Of a stretch of 64,000 bases of DNA, positions 48,924-61,083 are shown piece after piece. Numbering within the stretch: position 1 is the stretch's first letter; each line of letters begins with the position of its first letter. The DNA is taken from contig CM071600.1 of NCBI GenBank assembly GCA_036435485.1, positions 163,382,546-163,446,545 of the forward strand. The letters run 5' to 3'. Below the pieces are notes generated by a model that made no database searches, had not been told where the DNA came from, and saw only the letters and a program-made list of their open reading frames with translations. Position numbers and translations under genes: made by a program. Origin of the DNA: Saposhnikovia divaricata. Taxonomy: Eukaryota > Streptophyta > Magnoliopsida > Apiales > Apiaceae.

Positions 48924-51900
48924 TAACTCGATTTAGGTGCTAGTGTGAACTTGCTTCCATTTTCTGTCTACCAAACCCTAGGGTTAGGAGAACTTCAAAA
49001 GACGAATGTTACCCTTCAATTAGCAGATCGCTCGATCAAAATTCCTAAGGGGATCATCGAGGACGTGCTAATTAAAGTTGGTGATTTCGTCTTTCCTATT
49101 GACTTTGTGGTACTAGAAACTGAACCGGTCAGGAATCCAACATACCAAATTCCTGTCATTTTAGGGCGTCCTTTTCTAGCCACTTCGAATGCTTTGATTA
49201 ATTGTAGAAATGGATTAATGAAACTAACATTTGGGAACATGACCATTGACCTCAATATCTTTCATGTTGGGAAACAACCCGATGATTTTCATGATCAACC
49301 TATGGATGTTAATTTAATTGATGAAATAATTGATCAAAATTTCATGACTTCTAACGAGGCCCTAAACTTTTGTTTAAAACACTTTGGCCATGATTGGGAT
49401 GTTTTCGAATATACAAATGAGGTCAACCAAATGTTAGAATCCACCATTCCTACAAATAATCAAGTTGTTGAACCATCTCCCCTGTCTCTTCTCGAAACTA
49501 GTGAACCCGTTGAGTCAACGCCACCCGATTTAGAACTCAAACCTCTTCCCGACACTCTTAAGTACGCCTATTTAGGTCTCAACGAGTCTCTTCCCATTAT
49601 TATCGCCTCTGATTTGACCTAGTCACAAGAGGATGAGCTTGTTAGGGTACTTAGAGAACATAAGGAGGCCATAGGTTGGAGTATCTCTGATATTAAAGGA
49701 ATTAGTCCGGCGATTGTCCAACATCGATTTCACTTAGTTGATGATCCGAAACCCGTTCGAGATCCTCAACGGCGTTTGAACCCCACCATGATGGAAGTCG
49801 TTCGAAAAGAAATTCTTAAGTGTCTCGATAATGGGATCATTTATCCTATTTCTGATAGCTCTTGGGTTAGCCCCATTCAAGTAGTTCCTAAGAAGTCTGG
49901 TATTACCGTTGTCACCAACGAGAATGAAGAGCAAGTGCCCACCCGTGTTCAATCTGGATGGAGGGTGTGCATAGACTATAGGAAACTCAATTCTGCCACT
50001 AGAAAAGACCACTTTCCTATGCCTTTTATCGATCAAATGTTAGAAAGGTTAGCTTGTCATTCGTTCTATTGTTTTTTAGATGGTTATTATGGCTATTTTC
50101 AAATTCCCATTGCTCTAGAAGACCAAGAAAAAACCACTTTCACATGTCCCTTTGGAACTTTTGCCTATCGACATTTAGCCTTTGGTCTAACCACTGCTCC
50201 AGCCACTTTCCAGAGGTGCAAGATGAGCATCTTTTCTGACATGGTAGGGGATTTTCTCGAGATCTTTATCGATGACTTTTCCATCTTTGGTTCTTCTTTT
50301 CACCAGTGCTTAAACCATCTTGAGTTGGTCTTAAAAAGGTGTAAAGAAACTAACCTCGTTCTCAACTGGGAGAAATGTCATTTCATGGTTAAGGAAGGGA
50401 TCGTTCTTGGTCATAAAATTTCTAAAAAGGGGATAGAAGTCGATAAAGCCAAAGTTGACCTCATTAAAAATCTACCCCCACCCAAGTCGGTTAAAGCCAT
50501 TCTTTCTTTCCTAGGCCATGCAAGTTTTTATAGGCGTTTTATTAAGGATTTTAGCAAGAAGGCTAGACCCTTAACCAATCTTCTCGGGAAAGATGTCAAA
50601 TTCGATTTCAATAGCGATTGTTTACAATCTTTTGAGCACCTTAAGAAAGAATTGACTTCTGCCCCAATCATTCGATCTCCCGATTGGAATCTCCCCTTAA
50701 AGTTGATGTGTGACGCTTCTGATTATGTGGTAGGAGCCGTTTTAGGGCAACGAATCGATAAGATGCCCCATGTCATTTACTACGCTAGCAAGACTTTGAA
50801 TGATTCCCAACTTAATTATTCTACCACCGAAAAAGAACTTCTAGCCGTAGTCTTTGCTCTCGACAAGTTTCGGTCTTATCTTATCGGTTCGAAATTCATT
50901 GTCTACACCCTTCATGCCGCTATTCGTTATCTATTCTCTAAGAAAGACTCTAAAGCCCGATTGATTAGGTGGATTCTCTTGCTTCAAGAGTTTGACCTAG
51001 AAATTATGGATAAGAAAGGTTCTGAGAATGTTGTCGCCGATCATCTTTCTCGCTTGATAGTGGAGTCCACCATCGACTTTCCGGTAAATGAATCTTTTCC
51101 GGATGAGAAACTTCTGTCCATCTCTACTCCCCCTTGGTTCACCGACATTGTCAACTATCTTGCAACCGGTGACAATCCCTCTCATTGGTCCTCACAAGAT
51201 AAATCCAAATTCTTTTCACAAGTCAAACATTTCTTTTGGGATGACCCGTATCTCTTTAAATATTGTCCCGATCAAATCATTCGGAGGTGCGTCCCAAATC
51301 ATGAGTTTAGAAGTATACTGTCCTTTTGTCATGACCAAGCTTGTGGAGGACATTTTAGTGCTAAGAAAACAGCCGCTAAAATCCTCCAACGCGGTTTTTA
51401 CTGGCCTACTTTGTTCAAGGATGCTGCCGAATACTGTGCCGCGTGTAATAGGTGTCAACACTTAGGAAAGATCACTAGGAGAAACATGATGCCAATGAGC
51501 CCCATCTTAATCATTGAGATTTTTGATATATAGGGTATCGATTTTATGGGCCCCTTTCCTAGTTCTTTTGGCAACCTCTATATTCTGTTAGCGGTCGATT
51601 ACATGTCTAAATGGGTGGAAGCCATTGCTACTAAGTCCAATGATAACAAGGTCGTTCTTAAATTCCTCAAAGAGAATATCTTTTCTCGTTTCGGTACACC
51701 TAGGGCTATCATTAGTGACCAAGGCAAGCACTTCAAGAATCGTCAATTTGAGTCTCTTTTGAAAAAGTACTCAATAACTCATAGGCTAGCCACCCCTTAC
51801 CATCCTCAAACTAGTGGTCAAGTTGAAGTTTCGAATCGTCAAATTAAACAAATTTTAGAAAAAACTATCAACTCGAATAGGAAGGATTGGTCAACTAAGT

Positions 51901-52416
51901 TAACAGATGCCTTATGGGCCTATCAGACCGCTTTTAAAACCATTTTAGGCATGTCCCCTTATCGGATTGTCTTTGGCAAGGACTGTCACTTACCCGTTGA
52001 GCTTGAACATAGGGCCATGTGGGCCATTCGTGAGTTGAATTGACTTACCAACAGCCGATAGTCATAGGAAGTTGAAATTGTCTGAACTCAAGGAGTTGAG
52101 GAATGAAGCCTACGAGAACGCTAAAATCTATAAACAAAGAACTAAGCTTTTTCATGATAAATCTATTTTGAGAAAATCTTTTTCTCCCGGTCAAAAAGTT
52201 CTTTTGTACAATTCTAGGCTTCATTTATTTCTCGGGAAATTGAGATCTAGGTGGGAAGGTCCTTACATTGTTAGGATTGTTTTTCCTCACGGTGTTGTCG
52301 AAATTGAAAATCCTCAAAATGGTGATATATTTAAAGTTAATGGACAAAGACTTAAACCATTTTTAGAGCTACCAATTGATCCCGAGGAAGAGATTATCCA
52401 CCTCATCGATCCATGA
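48924..52416 (+). pseudogene. pol: Athila-1 pol: protease, reverse transcriptase, RNase H, integrase (broken)
   Basis: The protease motif LDLGASVNLLPFSVYQTLG begins right after TAA at 48924. Reverse transcriptase (about 49776-50560) has WRVCIDYRKLNSATRKDHFP, FGLTTAPATFQRC and the active site IFIDDFSIFG (50262 on). RNase H has MCDASDYVVGAVLGQR, but the later conserved Asp-His pair reads LHAAIRYL, with CTT at 50910-50912 replacing the Asp codon. Integrase has the H-H-C-C finger (FCHDQACGGHF to CAACNRCQ) and core residues in GIDFMGPFP, ISDQGKHF and HPQTSGQVEVSNR. Stops: TAG 49620, TAG 51531 (a conserved Trp position), TGA 52041 caused by a one-base loss; the C-terminus continues in another frame from 52072 to 52416. 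Confidence 0.93.
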
Positions 52417-53668
52417 TTCAAGTAAGTTTCTCCAGTAGGTAGTGGTTAACTCTATTTCATCCTATTCAGGTATTTTCTCACTGTTCTCCTTTATCATTTA
52501 TCTTGCATTTACATACATTGAGGACAATGCATGACTTAGGAATGGGGGAGGGTTTTAGTGTAAATACATAAAATTGAAAAATCCAAAAAAATTAAAAAAA
52601 TTTGAAAAATCCAAGATAGAGATATTTTAGCTTAGTTGTCCTTCCCGCTCTTTGAACTTTAGAACTAGTTGGTGTTAACTGTTTTTAAAAATTATATGTA
52701 TAATGCCTTTAGATAATTTGAACGTAGTCAAGTAAGGTTTTTCCTCATGAAACTTGTATCGAACAAATTTTTGCTTAAAAGTCCAAGACGACACATTTGC
52801 ACAAGACTCTTGATGGAAAAATTGTATAGGAATATTATTCGATACCTGAGAGAGAACCCACATGTTAGAACAATGTCGAATCAAACCTTTGCGAGATTTG
52901 TCCCTATAGTGTCTTAAAAAAAATAATAAAAAAAATATAAAAAAAACCAATAAATTTTGTGTAATTGTAGAGTGCTAGTGTAATTTTGTAATAATGAATT
53001 CTTAGTAGGGAAATCAGCTAGGTTGGACTCATTGATAACCCGAGTAAGTAAGTCTGAGGGGACTTTGTGCCTAGCAACCTAAGGTCCTTTGTGATATGGG
53101 ATTGTTGACCTAAAACTCGCTAAATGGGTATCGATGCAAAAGTCTTTTGGGACCTCAACCATTGCACAGTCGGTCTAACTGCTAAGAACATGAAGTTTGG
53201 CTAGATACTTGTTTTGATAGAGATTGGGTCAGTTCAATATTGGTTGGAAAAGAGAAAATGTTCGTATGCACTTATTCATCAAAGGCCTTAAATTCACTAC
53301 ACACCTTGGGATTTTTGTAAATTTTTAGAGTCTAATCATGTGGATTGTAGGAACCTACAACTTGGATATTATTAGAATAATCTGTAAGGCATATATTTTC
53401 CTACAAAATTGCTTTGTTGACACCAATGAAAGCTAAAATAAAAAAGGAAAGTTGGATACTTGCTGATTTATCTCAAAGATTTTATCGGTATATCTTTTGT
53501 AAACCCTTAAGAGACAACACTCCTCTTGTAGAGATCGTCTATGAGTTTAACGGGTTGGTAAACCTAAAATTACTCGTGATTCCTACGACAGTGAGTATAG
53601 GTTTTTCATTCTGCATTTTTCTTTTTTGTTTTAATCAAGGACGAGCAAAAGATAGGTATGGGGACATT
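52417..53668 (+). other. Non-coding 3' part of Athila-1, purine tracts
   Basis: It holds a purine tract AATGGGGGAG at 52541-52550 just after GAGGACAATGCATGAC, and the terminal tract AAAAGATAGGTATGGGGACAT (53647-53668) before the 3' LTR. An 85-codon frame at 53414-53671 ends in the conserved stretch NQGRAKDRYGD, which reads through the purine tract and is not a gene by other signs. No envelope-like gene is present. Confidence 0.7.
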
Positions 53669-55725
53669 TGATAAGTGCATATTTTTGCATATTTTTATTA
53701 CATATTTATTGCTTGAACTCGTATTTTAATAAATTATTTTGTTGCATTTCAGGAAATTCAAGAAAAAATGAAGAAATGACAAAATAAAGAAATAAAGGTC
53801 AAGGAAGAGAAGAAGAAGGACCAAAATAGAAGAAAAGGAAAAAGAGAAGGGGGTGTGGTGCAAAACCAATTTTAGAAAAATGGTTGGCTAGGATTGAACC
53901 ACACCAAACAAAATGAATGGTGGGGATTAATCCACACCAACCAAAATCCCAAATTTTTTCCTATAAATAGCCTCATTTTTTCTCTTGTAAAAAAAAACAC
54001 AACCCTTAAAATCCCTAGCATTAGTACACTCCTAAATTAATTTGTTGTAAATTTTCTTTGTAACTCTTGTAAACAATTTTTTTATTACGTATTTATTTTG
54101 TTTCTGTTGTAATTATTCTAATTCGAAGCTTTAAATCTCTTTTCCCCTATTTTTTTTAACAGAAAACCCACCCCCTTACTCTCCAATTTTTACTCTTCTT
54201 CTTCCTTCTTTTTTTCTCAACCCAACATAAATCTTTCTTCTCCTTCCTCCATTTCTTCTCTTCACCGCTGCAAACATCCCCTCTCCTCATTTTTTTTTCG
54301 TCTTCTTCATCAAACACACTCCAACTCAATTTTTTTTATTGTTAATCTCCTTCACTAAAACCCAACTCATTCCTCTTCTTCTACCCATATCTTCTTCTTC
54401 TTTTCTGTTTTCTTTTCGCTGCAAACCCGTCTCTCATCTCCTTCTCTTCTTCTCTCCCCTCTCCTTATTCCTCTTTCCCCTGTCTTTTAGTCGAGCAAAA
54501 CGAGCCAACCACCCAGTAATTTTTTTTCTCTGCGATTTCAACTCGCAAAACATCATTTTCTTTTCTCTGTTTTTCTTCCTTTATTTCGTTTTGTGTTGAG
54601 TTTTTATTCGTGCTTGTATGTTATAATTCGAGTTGTTTGTGTTGGCCGAGTTCGGAGTTATAGTCACAGGTTCTGTCGAGTTCTTGAACAATAGATCTGA
54701 GTTTTGCCGAGTGGTGTTTGCTTAATGAGTCATTTTGGAGTTCTGTTTTCCAAGCTATTGTTGCGAGTTTTGCTGCGCTTTTGTTTCGACTTTTGCTGCA
54801 TTTTACAAGTATTAACGAGTTGTTTCGTTTGTTGTAATCGAGTTAATTATTTTGGAGTTATTTTGTGAGTCTATTTGGAGTACTTGAATGGTACTGTATT
54901 TGTTTGTGTTATTTTGGCAGCTAGTTTTTTTCTAGTCGAATGTAGAGTTTTCGTTGAGTCCATTTAGTAGCTGAGTTGCCTGGGTATTGTTTTGAATAGT
55001 AGAGTATTGTAATAATTTTGAGTGTCTGAGTCATTTAGTCGAGTTGCTTAGTTCCTGCAAGTTTCGTTTAGTGTTTGCAGCGTTCGAGTTGGTTTAGTGT
55101 AGTGACTAGTGAGTCGTTTTTGTGTCTTTAAATTGGTTTCCTCGAGTTGCCTCGAGTTGTTATAGTGCTAATTTAGTGTTAAATTAATTCTTGGCTAGTT
55201 CTATTTACAAACTTTACATGCCAAATTTTTGTTAGAATTTTCTGTAAATATATTAGTAAATTTTGTTTGTTGTTTAAGTAAATTTTATTCTAAATTTAGT
55301 TTTTTTTTAATTAGTTTTAAATAACTTAAAATTGCTTTAGGAATTAAATAGAAAAATCAAATTTTTTTCAAAACTCAAACTTGTTCTAGTTCGATTAAAT
55401 AAATAAGATTTTAGATTGATTAAGAAAAAAAAAAAAGAAAAGTTTTCAGAATAAATTTTAGTTTAAATTTGAATTTATAATTTTTAGAATAATTTAGTAA
55501 ATTAGTTTAGAATTAAAATAAATTAAATTTTCTTTTAAAAATAGATTAAATTTCCTTTTAGTAATTAAATAGAAAAATCCAAATTTTCCAAAATCAATTG
55601 TTCTAATTCGATTAAATTAAAGGTTAAGTCATCGCGAAAAATATTAGTCCCTGTGGATCGAATCTTAAAATACTAAAACGAGATCGTGCACTTGCGATAT
55701 TTAAATATTTATTTTTAGCACAACA
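53669..55725 (+). repeat. 3' LTR of Athila-1 (2057 bp)
   Basis: The same termini as the 5' LTR. TATAAATAG is at 53962-53970. One small insertion relative to the 5' LTR is at about 54777-54798, where a TTTTGCTGC-containing block is repeated; otherwise scattered substitutions and length changes in homopolymers. Confidence 0.95.
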
Positions 55726-55730
55726 GGGTC

Positions 55731-56572
55731 TCTGGGTTTCTATTTCTGGGCACATTTCTTTTAAAATTTCTTCCTTGGTTCTGAAATCCGGGCTTTCTCT
55801 CCATTCGATTTGTTGACTTTCATTGATCCTGATTCCTTTCTATTGCCTCAACTTTCCTCTTCAAGTTGGCCCTTTCTTTCTGATTCTGATCACTCTCTCC
55901 TTCTATTATCATCGCCTTCTGAACCACTTCTGCATATGTGTTTATCTCAAAAGCCGCAACTCTGCTCCATAACCATGGCTTCAATCCCTGTTGAAACCTC
56001 TTTGCTCTCTTCTCATCTGTATCCACGTAATCTCCTACAAACCTTGTTAATTCTGTAAACTTTTTCTCGTACTCATCAATACTCATATTTTCTTGCTTTA
56101 GATTAAAGAACTTTAACTCCATCTGATTCTGCATATACCTGGGAAAATACTTTTCTAGAAAAATCCTTTTAAATCTATCCCATGGAATCACTTCTGTTGC
56201 TTCTAGGGCCTTAGCCGACTCCCACCAATAATTAGATTCACCTTTGAGAAAATAGCTAGCGAATTCTACCTTCTGCTCATCACTAACATTCACCAGTGCG
56301 AAGGCCTTCTCCATTTCCTTAAGCCATATCTAGGCTTCAACTGGATCTTTTGTTCATTGAAAATCTGGGGGTTTCACAACCTGAAAAGATTTAAAAGTTA
56401 CCGTAGGTTGGGCTGGTGGTTGTTGTCCTTGTTGCTGTTATAACTGTTGATGTTGTTGAAGTAACTACAGTTGCTGTGCCAAAGTAGCCGTTTGCTGTTG
56501 CAAAAGTCCCAGAAGTTGGGCCATATCCGTATCTCCTTGAGTGGTCCTAGTATTACTTCTTCTCGGAGGCAT
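55731..56572 (-). pseudogene. gag: Element C gag, N-terminal part
   Basis: Minus-strand ATG at 56572 starts MPPRRSNTRTTQGDTDMAQL, followed by a Gln-rich stretch and the gag core (EKAFALVNVSDEQKVEFASY, WWESAKALEATEVIPWDRF, EKYFPRYMQNQMELKFFNLK, 56314-55820). In-frame stops lie at 56467, 56440, 56356, 56332 and 55822 (first base, minus strand). All parts are in one frame, so these are nonsense changes rather than shifts. The Athila-1 insertion splits the gene before the knuckles. Confidence 0.88.
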
Positions 56573-56908
56573 CTTTCTGAATAATAAACAATCATCTATT
56601 TATCCACAAGCATACATCTATCTCTATCATGGCATAATATAGACTAACAGTTCTAATATAAGTACGATGCTAAAATTTAAACAATCTCACGTGACCAAAT
56701 AATACGATAAGGGAAACGATAGTAATTAAACGATAACAGTATCGATGACATACACCGATATCCCAAAATCCAAAGGTTCAAAATACCAACCAACATAAAG
56801 TACATAAAGCCGAGAACTGAAAGTACGATAAAGTCTAGCACTTAGCAACACGAATCTGGTAATAAAATGGCTATACTATACGCCATCTCATAAACCCATA
56901 ACATATAA

Positions 56909-57250
56909 CTAATTATTTTGTAACTGGTTAATCACACGCTGGAGCTCATCCACCATCATTTGAACCATCGTATGACTCTCCCAATCATGCTGAGGTGCCA
57001 TAGCGCGAAGCCGCTCATTACCCATCCGGATAAGTGCCTGAAGCCTAGAGGCAAGAAATGTGTCATGGTCTGGAAGTACACCCTCGTCATCATCGTACAG
57101 CGCATCAATCCTCCTCTGAAGCTGAGTGTTCTCACCATAAAGACGATCACACTCCCTGAGCAACTCTTGATAGACGGGCAAAGGTACAGTAGTTGAAAGC
57201 TCCGCAGGAGGTGGAGCTGAGGGTCCAGGAGCCTGCTGCCGCTGCCAATA
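56909..57250 (-). CDS. Leader reading frame of element C (coiled-coil-like, possible ORF)
   Basis: Between primer site and gag, the minus strand is open from the AT run near 57250 to TAA at 56909. It starts with a proline-rich part (QAPGPSAPPPAELSTTVPLP) and continues into a charged helical stretch with heptad-like spacing (YQELLRECDRLYGENTQLQR, MVQMMVDELQRVINQLQNN). There is no ATG at its upstream end, so it may be a downstream exon or the remains of a longer leader protein. It has no stop codon inside, in contrast to gag and pol of the same copy. I do not recognise its function. Confidence 0.45.
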   Translation of the reverse strand, partial: YWQRQQAPGPSAPPPAELSTTVPLPVYQELLRECDRLYGENTQLQRRIDALYDDDEGVLPDHDTFLASRLQALIRMGNERLRAMAPQHDWESHTMVQMMVDELQRVINQLQNN

Positions 57251-57454
57251 ATATATATATATATATAAAGCATCAGATATAACTTAGAAACATGCTACAT
57301 AAACACTCTCGTTAATATGGGTCAATCAATCATATTCTTTTATAAATACCATACTATTTATTCTAAGTGAGTTTCTACTTTAATCCTAAGTGATTGTTAT
57401 TATGCGATCTATCTTATTACCTAAACCTATATTGTTCAGTGACTCAAACCTGTT

Positions 57455-57466
57455 GCTCTGATACCA
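57455..57466 (-). other. Primer-binding site of element C (tRNA-iMet type)
   Basis: The minus strand reads TGGTATCAGAGC four bases inside the LTR end at 57471, complementary to initiator tRNA-Met. Confidence 0.92.
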
Positions 57467-57470
57467 AACC

Positions 57471-58949
57471 TGTGACTACCCCAAATCCCTTAACTAAAAT
57501 TAACTTGATAATGATAAAGCATGCATATTAATTAATAAACATTACCAAAACCCACGCCTAGACCGCCAACAGGTAAGAGTTTGAAACAATATAAAACTAC
57601 AAGTTATTAACAATATTATTATTACAAACCAACATTAATTCTAGATTCAAAAGTCATTACAGACCAAAGTCTAAAGTTCTACTAATATATAAGCCATCAA
57701 GATCGCCACTCCCTCCAACCTGAGCAAAAATCCTTCTACATGCTATTCCTGATCCGCCACAATTCTTACGAGCAGTTTCAATTGTCCTTACAATCTTCAA
57801 GTTTCACTGTAAGGTTAGGGAAAAAACAAAATAATTGAGCCAATAGCCCAGCATATGCATAATCCAACAATATAAAACTGGTAGAATAATTCAAATGTAA
57901 AGCAAGATATATCAATCTGCAAATGAAGGTTATCAACTGAATCAACATCAAAATATAATGAATAGGAATTGGAAAATCTGATAAGACGCTACGAGCAAAG
58001 CTGGGTGATCAGCCCACGTCAGAGCTCCGAACCCGTATATCCAATACGTGTTCTCAAATATAAGGGGATCCCAGGCACACATTGGCCTATAGTGATATTA
58101 ATATAATTTGGACCGGTGCCTCGGTCAAAATAAAATTTCATCCAATTCCGTTAAGGTCAAATAAAGATCTGTCAAGTTCAACTCATCTCAATGAAACAAG
58201 AAATATCAATTTTATATCAAGTTTCTGATCAACAATAATAGGTCTTTAAGATTTTAAATAATTGTCAAGGCAAAGTGAAGAAAGTTAATCATTTTGGATT
58301 CTTGGGAGTTGGGATTCTGTTTAGTATAACTTGGTTAAATCAAGAAAGGTTGATCAAGAATCAATAAATGTTTTGGGGTGGAAAGGAGTTCAAGTACAGG
58401 AAGGTATTTATGTAGTTGGTTAGAGAATTCAAGAAAGTATGAAATGGCTCTAGTAATATGGTTAATAATTAATAATTTGAATGAAAGGATATAGATACGA
58501 ATCTAGTTAAGCAAATGAGTTATAGAGTCTTGGTATCGATTAACAAGTCAATTTAGGTTCAAGGGTTACATTATCAATCACAAGGTCCGCAAAAGTAATA
58601 AGGTCAAAAGAACGTGATACTAGTTTGAAGCAAGTTAACAATTCAATATCTCATGGCATTCATCATATGGTAATAACAAGATTAGGGTAGTACACTTGCC
58701 TTACTACACGAGATTGCACTTAATCAGCTTCCTCTTCAATCGGTTCCTTGCCAGGTTTCCTACTCGGACCTATAACAATATAATCAATATCTTATTTTCC
58801 CCTCATTGTTTACATACCACTAGATGACTTAATAATACTAACGCCCCAACGATACTATCTTACTTATATACATATATATTTACATACAAATAATCACATA
58901 AGTCACATAGCACGTAAAGTCACATAACATATAATGTAGTATAACATAG
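57471..58949 (-). repeat. 5' LTR of element C, cut by Athila-2
   Basis: It matches 36871 to about 38347 almost base for base, starting TGTGACTACCCC in plus orientation. The match stops at CATAG (58945-58949), where Athila-2 begins; the remaining 1.8 kb of the LTR should lie beyond the window. Confidence 0.93.
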
Positions 58950-61061
58950 TGTTGTTCTAAAAATTAAGCGTTTTAAATTGCAAGCGAACAATTTGATTCG
59001 TTGTAAAATTTATGATTCGTTCCGCAGAGACTATTTTATTTTCGCAATCCTTAATTCTTAATTTAATCGAACTAGAACGATTAGGATTTAGAAAATTTAA
59101 AATTTGCTAATAAATTCCTAAAACATTTTGTTTAAAAGAAAATTAAATATTTTCTAATTTTAAACTAACTAATTAAAGATGAAAAGAACAAAAATTAAAT
59201 TATTCTAAATTATCCAAAAACTAATTTATTCTAAAAAAAATCTAAATTAAAACTAGATTTTATTCTAAAACAATTTTTTTTAAAAAAATTTTTTTATTAA
59301 AACTTATTTACAGAAAATTTTTAGAAAAATTCAGCATGACCCACTTGTAAATATGCACTTGTAAATATGCCTAGCCAAAACACAACCAATCACAGCAAAT
59401 TAACCAATGCCATGATTCGATTAAACCACCGAGATGACTAAAAAAAATTGCAGTAAATAGTTCAGCGAAAATATATTAAAAAAAATCAGACAGAGATTCA
59501 GTAAAAAAAACAGTACATAACATTGACTATACAAATAGAAGAAAAAAAAACGATTCGGCTAAAGGAGGAAACTGGTAAAAAAACGAGACCCGTCACAATG
59601 TCATTCGAACAATACAAACATGACTCAGCTCAGCGATAACAATTCAAGTGAGAACAATGATTTCAATCCACTCAATGATTTCAATGATTTTAAAGAACGA
59701 ACAACCAAAAACAATCAAAAACTCAGCATAATAATCAGACGCACGGAACAATAATTCAACGACCAACACAGCAAATACTCAGCAACTCGACTCCGCAGCA
59801 ATACTCAGTGTTACTCGTAAATGAAGAACTCGGTAAACATCGAACTGATTTCAAAAACGTAAAGAACAGAAAACAGAAAAAAGGGAAGGGATTGCAGCGA
59901 TTCGTAATCAGAAAAGGCAGGGGTGTGGGTGTTAATTCTAAAAAAAAAAATAGCAGGAGTGTTTTTGTGTGTATCGTAGGTGTTGTGGAGAAGAAGAGAA
60001 AAAGAAGATAAGAAACTAAGAAGGAAAAAAAAAAAAGAAAAAAGAAGAAGTGTGTTGTGTATATGCAGAGAAAAAGAAAGAAGCAGCTGGGTGAAAGGGA
60101 GAGGTTAAGGAATGGTTGTGGGGAAATCAAATGAATCAATACAAAAAAAAATGATGCAACTGGGTTTGTTATTACTTAACAAAAAAAATTGAACTGGGGA
60201 GGGGAATTAGCTTGCTTCGAATAAAAAAAATAAAATAAAGCAGATATGTAAAAAAACTTAAATCACGTAATGAGATTTTATAAAAACTAGTAATTTTTTT
60301 TAATTAAGAAAATTAAAAATGAAGATGAAGAAATTTAACTACGAATTTAAAGTTACACTACTAAAACGAGGATTTGGAATTAAATGGCCCACAAAAAAAT
60401 TGAAATTTAAAGGGGCAAAATTACGAATTAAAACTAAGAACACGAAATTAAAGTTTCATTACTTTCAACCCCAAGTGATTAGCAACGGGTTTACGAAAAT
60501 AACGAAACAAGGCAACGATAACGAAAAAGCAAGACAAAAAGTAAAGAAAATAAAAATTGCATTAATTATAATAGGAGTGTTTACAAGATTTGAAACTAAG
60601 AAAAATACAAGAAACTAAAACTACCCGAAAATCTAAGTTACTCAATACAAGGGGGGTGAGGGGGTATTTATAGGATAGGAATTAGGGTTAAGGGGGGTGT
60701 TGGGTAAATCCCCACCATACATTTGTGGTGTGTGGTGGTGAAATCCAAGCCATCTATTTGTTTCCTTCCCCCTTAAGCTTTGAAGAGTTGATCTTGGCCA
60801 TAAACTTATGTAATGTGTTGGGATGATCTCCAACTTCCACTTGTCTTGAAATATTCCTTTTGCTCCAAGCTCATAATTCTTTTCCTTCTTTCATTTTTGG
60901 TCCTTTTTCTTCCTCTTTTTCCCTTCCTCGCTGTTTATTACTTTATTTTGCCATTTCTTTATTTATTTACGAATTTCCTGAAATGCAACAAAATAATTTA
61001 TTAAAATACGAGTTCAATCAATAAATAGGTAATAAAAATATGGAAAAATATCCACTTATCA
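58950..61061 (-). repeat. 3' LTR of Athila-2 (2112 bp)
   Basis: It starts TGTTGTTCTAAAAATT and ends CCACTTATCA in plus orientation. Minus-strand TATAAATAC lies at 60664-60672. A-rich and purine-rich blocks (59880-60060) are the complement of the pyrimidine tract in Athila-1. Frames at 59756-60139 and 60319-60618 are low-complexity. Confidence 0.88.
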
Positions 61062-61083
61062 AATGCCCCCATACCTATCTTTT
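61062..61083 (-). other. Polypurine tract of Athila-2
   Basis: The minus strand reads GATAGGTATGGGGGCATT directly before the LTR, nearly the same as Athila-1. Confidence 0.85.

Larger units (their letters stand above)
43954..55725 (+). mobile_element. Athila-1: Athila-like Ty3/gypsy retrotransposon (11.8 kb)
   Basis: Two LTRs of about 2.05 kb (43954-45996 and 53669-55725), a TGGCGCCG-type primer site, gag-pol with Athila-type motifs and a purine tract. The element is flanked by the perfect 5-bp duplication GGGTC (43949-43953 and 55726-55730). LTRs are highly similar, so this is one of the younger insertions. No envelope-like gene lies in the 1.25 kb after integrase. Stops at 47454, 48924, 49620 and 51531 and a shift at 52041 break the coding frame. 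Confidence 0.95.
36871..58949 (-). mobile_element. Element C: Tekay/Del-like chromovirus carrying an Athila insertion
   Basis: 3' LTR 36871-40122, purine tract 40123-40140, pol and part of gag 40161-43953, Athila-1 with its duplication 43954-55730, rest of gag 55731-56572, primer site 57455-57466, and 5' LTR from 57471, cut at 58949 by Athila-2. Its LTRs end TGTAATATC and GTCGTCACA or GTAGTCACA on the minus strand. Without the Athila insertion the interior is about 5.6 kb, normal for this lineage. It landed in the RNase H of element B; the left flank is GCTAA and the right flank is outside the window. Confidence 0.92.

Noticed and set aside
53414..53671. 85-codon frame before the 3' LTR of Athila-1 as an envelope-like gene
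   Set aside because: It is short, runs through the purine tract into the LTR and has no signal or membrane segment pattern typical of an envelope protein.
59756..60139. Minus-strand 127-codon Phe/Leu-rich frame
   Set aside because: It results from purine-rich blocks in the Athila-2 LTR; a membrane protein reading would be a composition artefact.
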